A DNA stretch of 7,367 nucleotides. Origin: UBA5336 sp964625835. Its GTDB lineage: Bacteria; Pseudomonadota; Alphaproteobacteria; Caulobacterales; Hyphomonadaceae. The translations under genes were made by a program, and so were the position numbers. Below, one piece after another: positions 6,613-7,367 of the stretch. Location of the stretch: contig CAZVES010000120.1 of assembly GCA_964625835.1 (NCBI GenBank), positions 1 to 7,367 of the forward strand, read 5' to 3'. The notes beneath the pieces were generated by a model. It did not search any database. It was given only the letters and a program-made list of their open reading frames with translations, and was not told the origin of the DNA. The first letter of the stretch is position 1, and every line of letters starts with the position of its first letter.

Positions 6613-6704
6613 TGGACTGCCAGAACAACGTAAGGCTGTCGGGGGCGTCGTCGGCCGCCAACAACAAGAATGCATTGTGCTGTTCCGAAGATCAATCTGA
6701 CTGA
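6612..6704 (+). CDS. Possible 30-residue cysteine-containing small protein
   Basis: A TAATG junction places this ATG directly on the stop of the MBL-fold gene, a layout suited to translational restart. The frame runs 30 codons and ends in TGA 12 bases before the next gene. The product begins MDCQNNVRLS and ends ALCCSEDQSD, with Cys at 3, 23 and 24, an Ala/Asn/Ser-rich centre and an acidic tail. No ribosome binding site of its own is visible. It matches no family I know. It fills nearly all of the 104-base gap between the large genes on either side. It may be a genuine microprotein, a coupling leader or chance, but the neighbouring region holds other tiny cysteine frames, which raises the odds. 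Confidence 0.35.
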   Translation: MDCQNNVRLSGASSAANNKNALCCSEDQSD

Positions 6705-6709
6705 AAGGA
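6704..6709 (+). promoter_or_regulatory. Shine-Dalgarno site for the FMN split-barrel gene
   Basis: AAAGGA lies seven bases before ATG 6717 and begins on the last base of the stop codon of the 30-codon frame. It supports the 6717 start. Confidence 0.7.
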
Positions 6710-6716
6710 ATAACGT

Positions 6717-7094
6717 ATGACCGCTTTGCCTGAGAGTATTCATGAGGCTTGGGAAGACCGTAACGGACCGGTGATCCTGGCGACCGTCAGCCCTGAGGGC
6801 GTTCCGAACATCATCTACGCCACCTGCGTTGGCGCGTTCGGAGACGACCGGCTGGTCGTGGCCGACAACTACTTTGACAAGACGCGGGCGAATCTTCAGG
6901 CTGGCGGAAGGGGCTCGCTTCTGTTCCTCACGAGCAAAGGTAAGGCCTACCAGGTCAAGGGCACACTGGAATACCACACGGCTGGCGAGGTATTCGACCA
7001 CATGAAGACATGGAACCCGGAGAAGCATCCCGGCCACGCGGCAGCGGCTCTGCGCGTTGAGGAAGTCTATTCCGGTGCGGAAAAGCTCTGCTGA
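6717..7094 (+). CDS. FMN-binding split-barrel protein (pyridoxamine 5'-phosphate oxidase-like)
   Basis: The protein has 125 residues. The N-terminal half, with NGPVILATVSPEGVPNIIYATCVGAF (16-41), is the opening beta hairpin of the FMN-binding split barrel, followed by DDRLVVADNYFDKTRANLQ (43-61), where KTRANL matches a segment common to small FMN-binding proteins such as that of Desulfovibrio vulgaris. GKAYQVKGTLEYHTAG supplies a further strand and the end is VEEVYSGAEKLC with a terminal Cys. It lacks the C-terminal extension of true pyridoxamine phosphate oxidases, so a redox or flavin-storage role fits better than vitamin B6 synthesis (inference). AAAGGA at 6704-6709 lies seven bases before the ATG. 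It joins the Fe-S flavoprotein as a second flavin protein in the operon. Confidence 0.88.
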   Translation: MTALPESIHEAWEDRNGPVILATVSPEGVPNIIYATCVGAFGDDRLVVADNYFDKTRANLQAGGRGSLLFLTSKGKAYQVKGTLEYHTAGEVFDHMKTWNPEKHPGHAAAALRVEEVYSGAEKLC

Positions 7095-7112
7095 GACGCG
7101 AGAGTGCAGTAT

Positions 7113-7119
7113 GAGGTGA
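7113..7119 (+). promoter_or_regulatory. Shine-Dalgarno site for the 24-codon ORF
   Basis: GAGGTGA sits seven bases before ATG 7127. A near-consensus site at ideal distance before such a short frame is the main evidence that the frame is translated. Confidence 0.75.
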
Positions 7120-7126
7120 AAGACAA

Positions 7127-7201
7127 ATGCCCACGTATGACTACCAGTGCGAAAAGTGCGGCAGGGATGCGCCGTGCGACACCAAGCCATGCAAAGAATG
7201 A
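7127..7201 (+). CDS. 24-residue four-cysteine protein resembling the FmdB-type zinc ribbon N-terminus
   Basis: The frame is only 24 codons but has an excellent ribosome site (GAGGTGA, 7113-7119) seven bases before its ATG. The product starts MPTYDYQCEKCG, which closely follows the M-P-x-Y-[DE]-Y-x-C-x-x-C-G start of FmdB-family putative regulatory zinc ribbons, then continues RDAPC and DTKPCKE. Cys 8, 11, 17 and 22 could bind one metal ion (C-x2-C-x5-C-x4-C). FmdB proteins are usually 60-110 residues, so this is a minimal or decayed version. Its stop supplies the T-GAGG of the next gene's ribosome site, so the two are tightly linked. Function is unknown; metal binding is inference from the cysteines. 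Confidence 0.68.
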   Translation: MPTYDYQCEKCGRDAPCDTKPCKE

Positions 7202-7204
7202 GGT
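7200..7204 (+). promoter_or_regulatory. Shine-Dalgarno site for the truncated radical SAM gene
   Basis: GAGGT lies six bases before ATG 7211 and overlaps the TGA stop of the 24-codon ORF, tying translation of the two frames together. Confidence 0.7.
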
Positions 7205-7210
7205 AACGCC

Positions 7211-7339
7211 ATGGTAACCCTCTTTGGCCCTGTGCCATCACGAAGACTGGGGCGCTCCCTGGGCGTGGACCTCGTTCCGTTCAAGACGTGCAGCTACGAC
7301 TGCATCTATTGCCAGTTAGTAACTATCTCAAAACGTTGA
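7211..7339 (+). pseudogene. Radical SAM protein start (COG0731-like), truncated
   Basis: The ATG at 7211 has GAGGT (7200-7204) six bases upstream. The product begins MVTLFGPVPSRRLGRSLGVD and LVPFKTCSYDCIYCQL, which is the hallmark start of COG0731-type radical SAM proteins, with the CX3CX2C cluster motif at Cys27, Cys31 and Cys34. The family normally continues for over 200 more residues and usually has a Gly soon after CQL. Here the frame reads VTISKR and stops at 7337-7339. Homology ends at about base 7315, where base composition drops. The gene is therefore broken by an insertion, rearrangement or assembly join rather than ending naturally. As written it cannot make a working enzyme. Confidence 0.8.
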
Positions 7340-7367
7340 ATCTTGCCGATGAATATCCGTGGGACCT
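7316..7367. other. Foreign-looking tail after the break in the radical SAM gene
   Basis: From about 7316 the sequence no longer extends the radical SAM protein and is visibly richer in A and T (about 42% GC by hand count from 7315 to 7367). One + frame stays open to the window edge and reads NYLKTLNLADEYPWDL from 7321, which looks protein-like but matches nothing I can name. The other two + frames have stops. It may be the start of an inserted element, or a repeat at a contig end. The stretch is too short to decide, and no inverted repeat or target duplication can be checked. Confidence 0.45.

Noticed and set aside
6042..7241. Long open frame on the minus strand (399 codons)
   Set aside because: It runs opposite to two well-supported genes, has no recognisable motif, and its Arg/Ser/Pro-rich composition is what the antisense of GC-rich coding DNA produces.
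7337..7339. Radical SAM frame as a natural 42-residue small protein
   Set aside because: It is an exact match to the start of a much longer family, and the change of sequence character at about 7315 points to a break rather than a short gene.

Overview
The window is 7,367 bases of GC-rich DNA (roughly 60% by eye) in which every supported gene lies on the + strand, packed nose to tail with repeated ATGA start/stop overlaps. The layout is that of one long operon cut at both ends. Iron-sulfur MinD-type ATPases, an iron-sulfur flavoprotein, a radical SAM start and an FMN split-barrel protein point to an anaerobic or microaerophilic bacterium. The lineage cannot be fixed by reading alone. High-GC anaerobes such as sulfate reducers or Phycisphaerae-like planctomycetes are guesses, and a metagenomic contig is plausible.

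Left part (2-2369): the 3' part of one MinD-superfamily ATPase with an inserted two-cluster ferredoxin domain, a 23-codon reading frame overlapping its end, a class I SAM methyltransferase, then a second complete MinD/ferredoxin ATPase. The two ATPases are paralogues and probably work together, as such pairs usually sit side by side. Middle (2366-4612): an iron-sulfur flavoprotein of the NADPH-dependent FMN reductase fold, a thiamine pyrophosphokinase-like protein with two altered signature residues, a second SAM methyltransferase, and a single-domain YkoF-like (thiamine/HMP-binding) protein. All are joined by overlaps. Right part (4617-7367): a PLP enzyme of the trans-sulfuration (Cys/Met metabolism) family, an MBL-fold hydrolase of the COG1237 type, a 30-codon cysteine-containing frame starting on the hydrolase stop codon (TAATG), a small FMN-binding split-barrel protein, a 24-residue four-cysteine protein resembling the start of FmdB-type zinc ribbons, and the first 36 or so codons of a COG0731-type radical SAM protein that breaks off abruptly.

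Taken together, the operon encodes electron and iron-sulfur handling (two ATPases, an Fe-S flavoprotein, a flavin split barrel), methyl transfer (two SAM enzymes), sulfur/amino-acid PLP chemistry, and two thiamine-linked folds without any thiamine biosynthetic enzyme. No known pathway uses exactly this set, so a joint function is inference. The strongest second-look items are the three tiny cysteine-bearing ORFs slotted between the large genes, the TPK-like plus YkoF pair, and the sharp break in the radical SAM gene at about 7315, where base composition drops to about 42% GC, as expected for a mobile-element insertion or an assembly join. I saw no tRNA, rRNA, CRISPR array, convincing terminator or promoter. 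The longest stretches between large genes are 809-873 and 6613-6716, and both are mostly filled by tiny ORFs.
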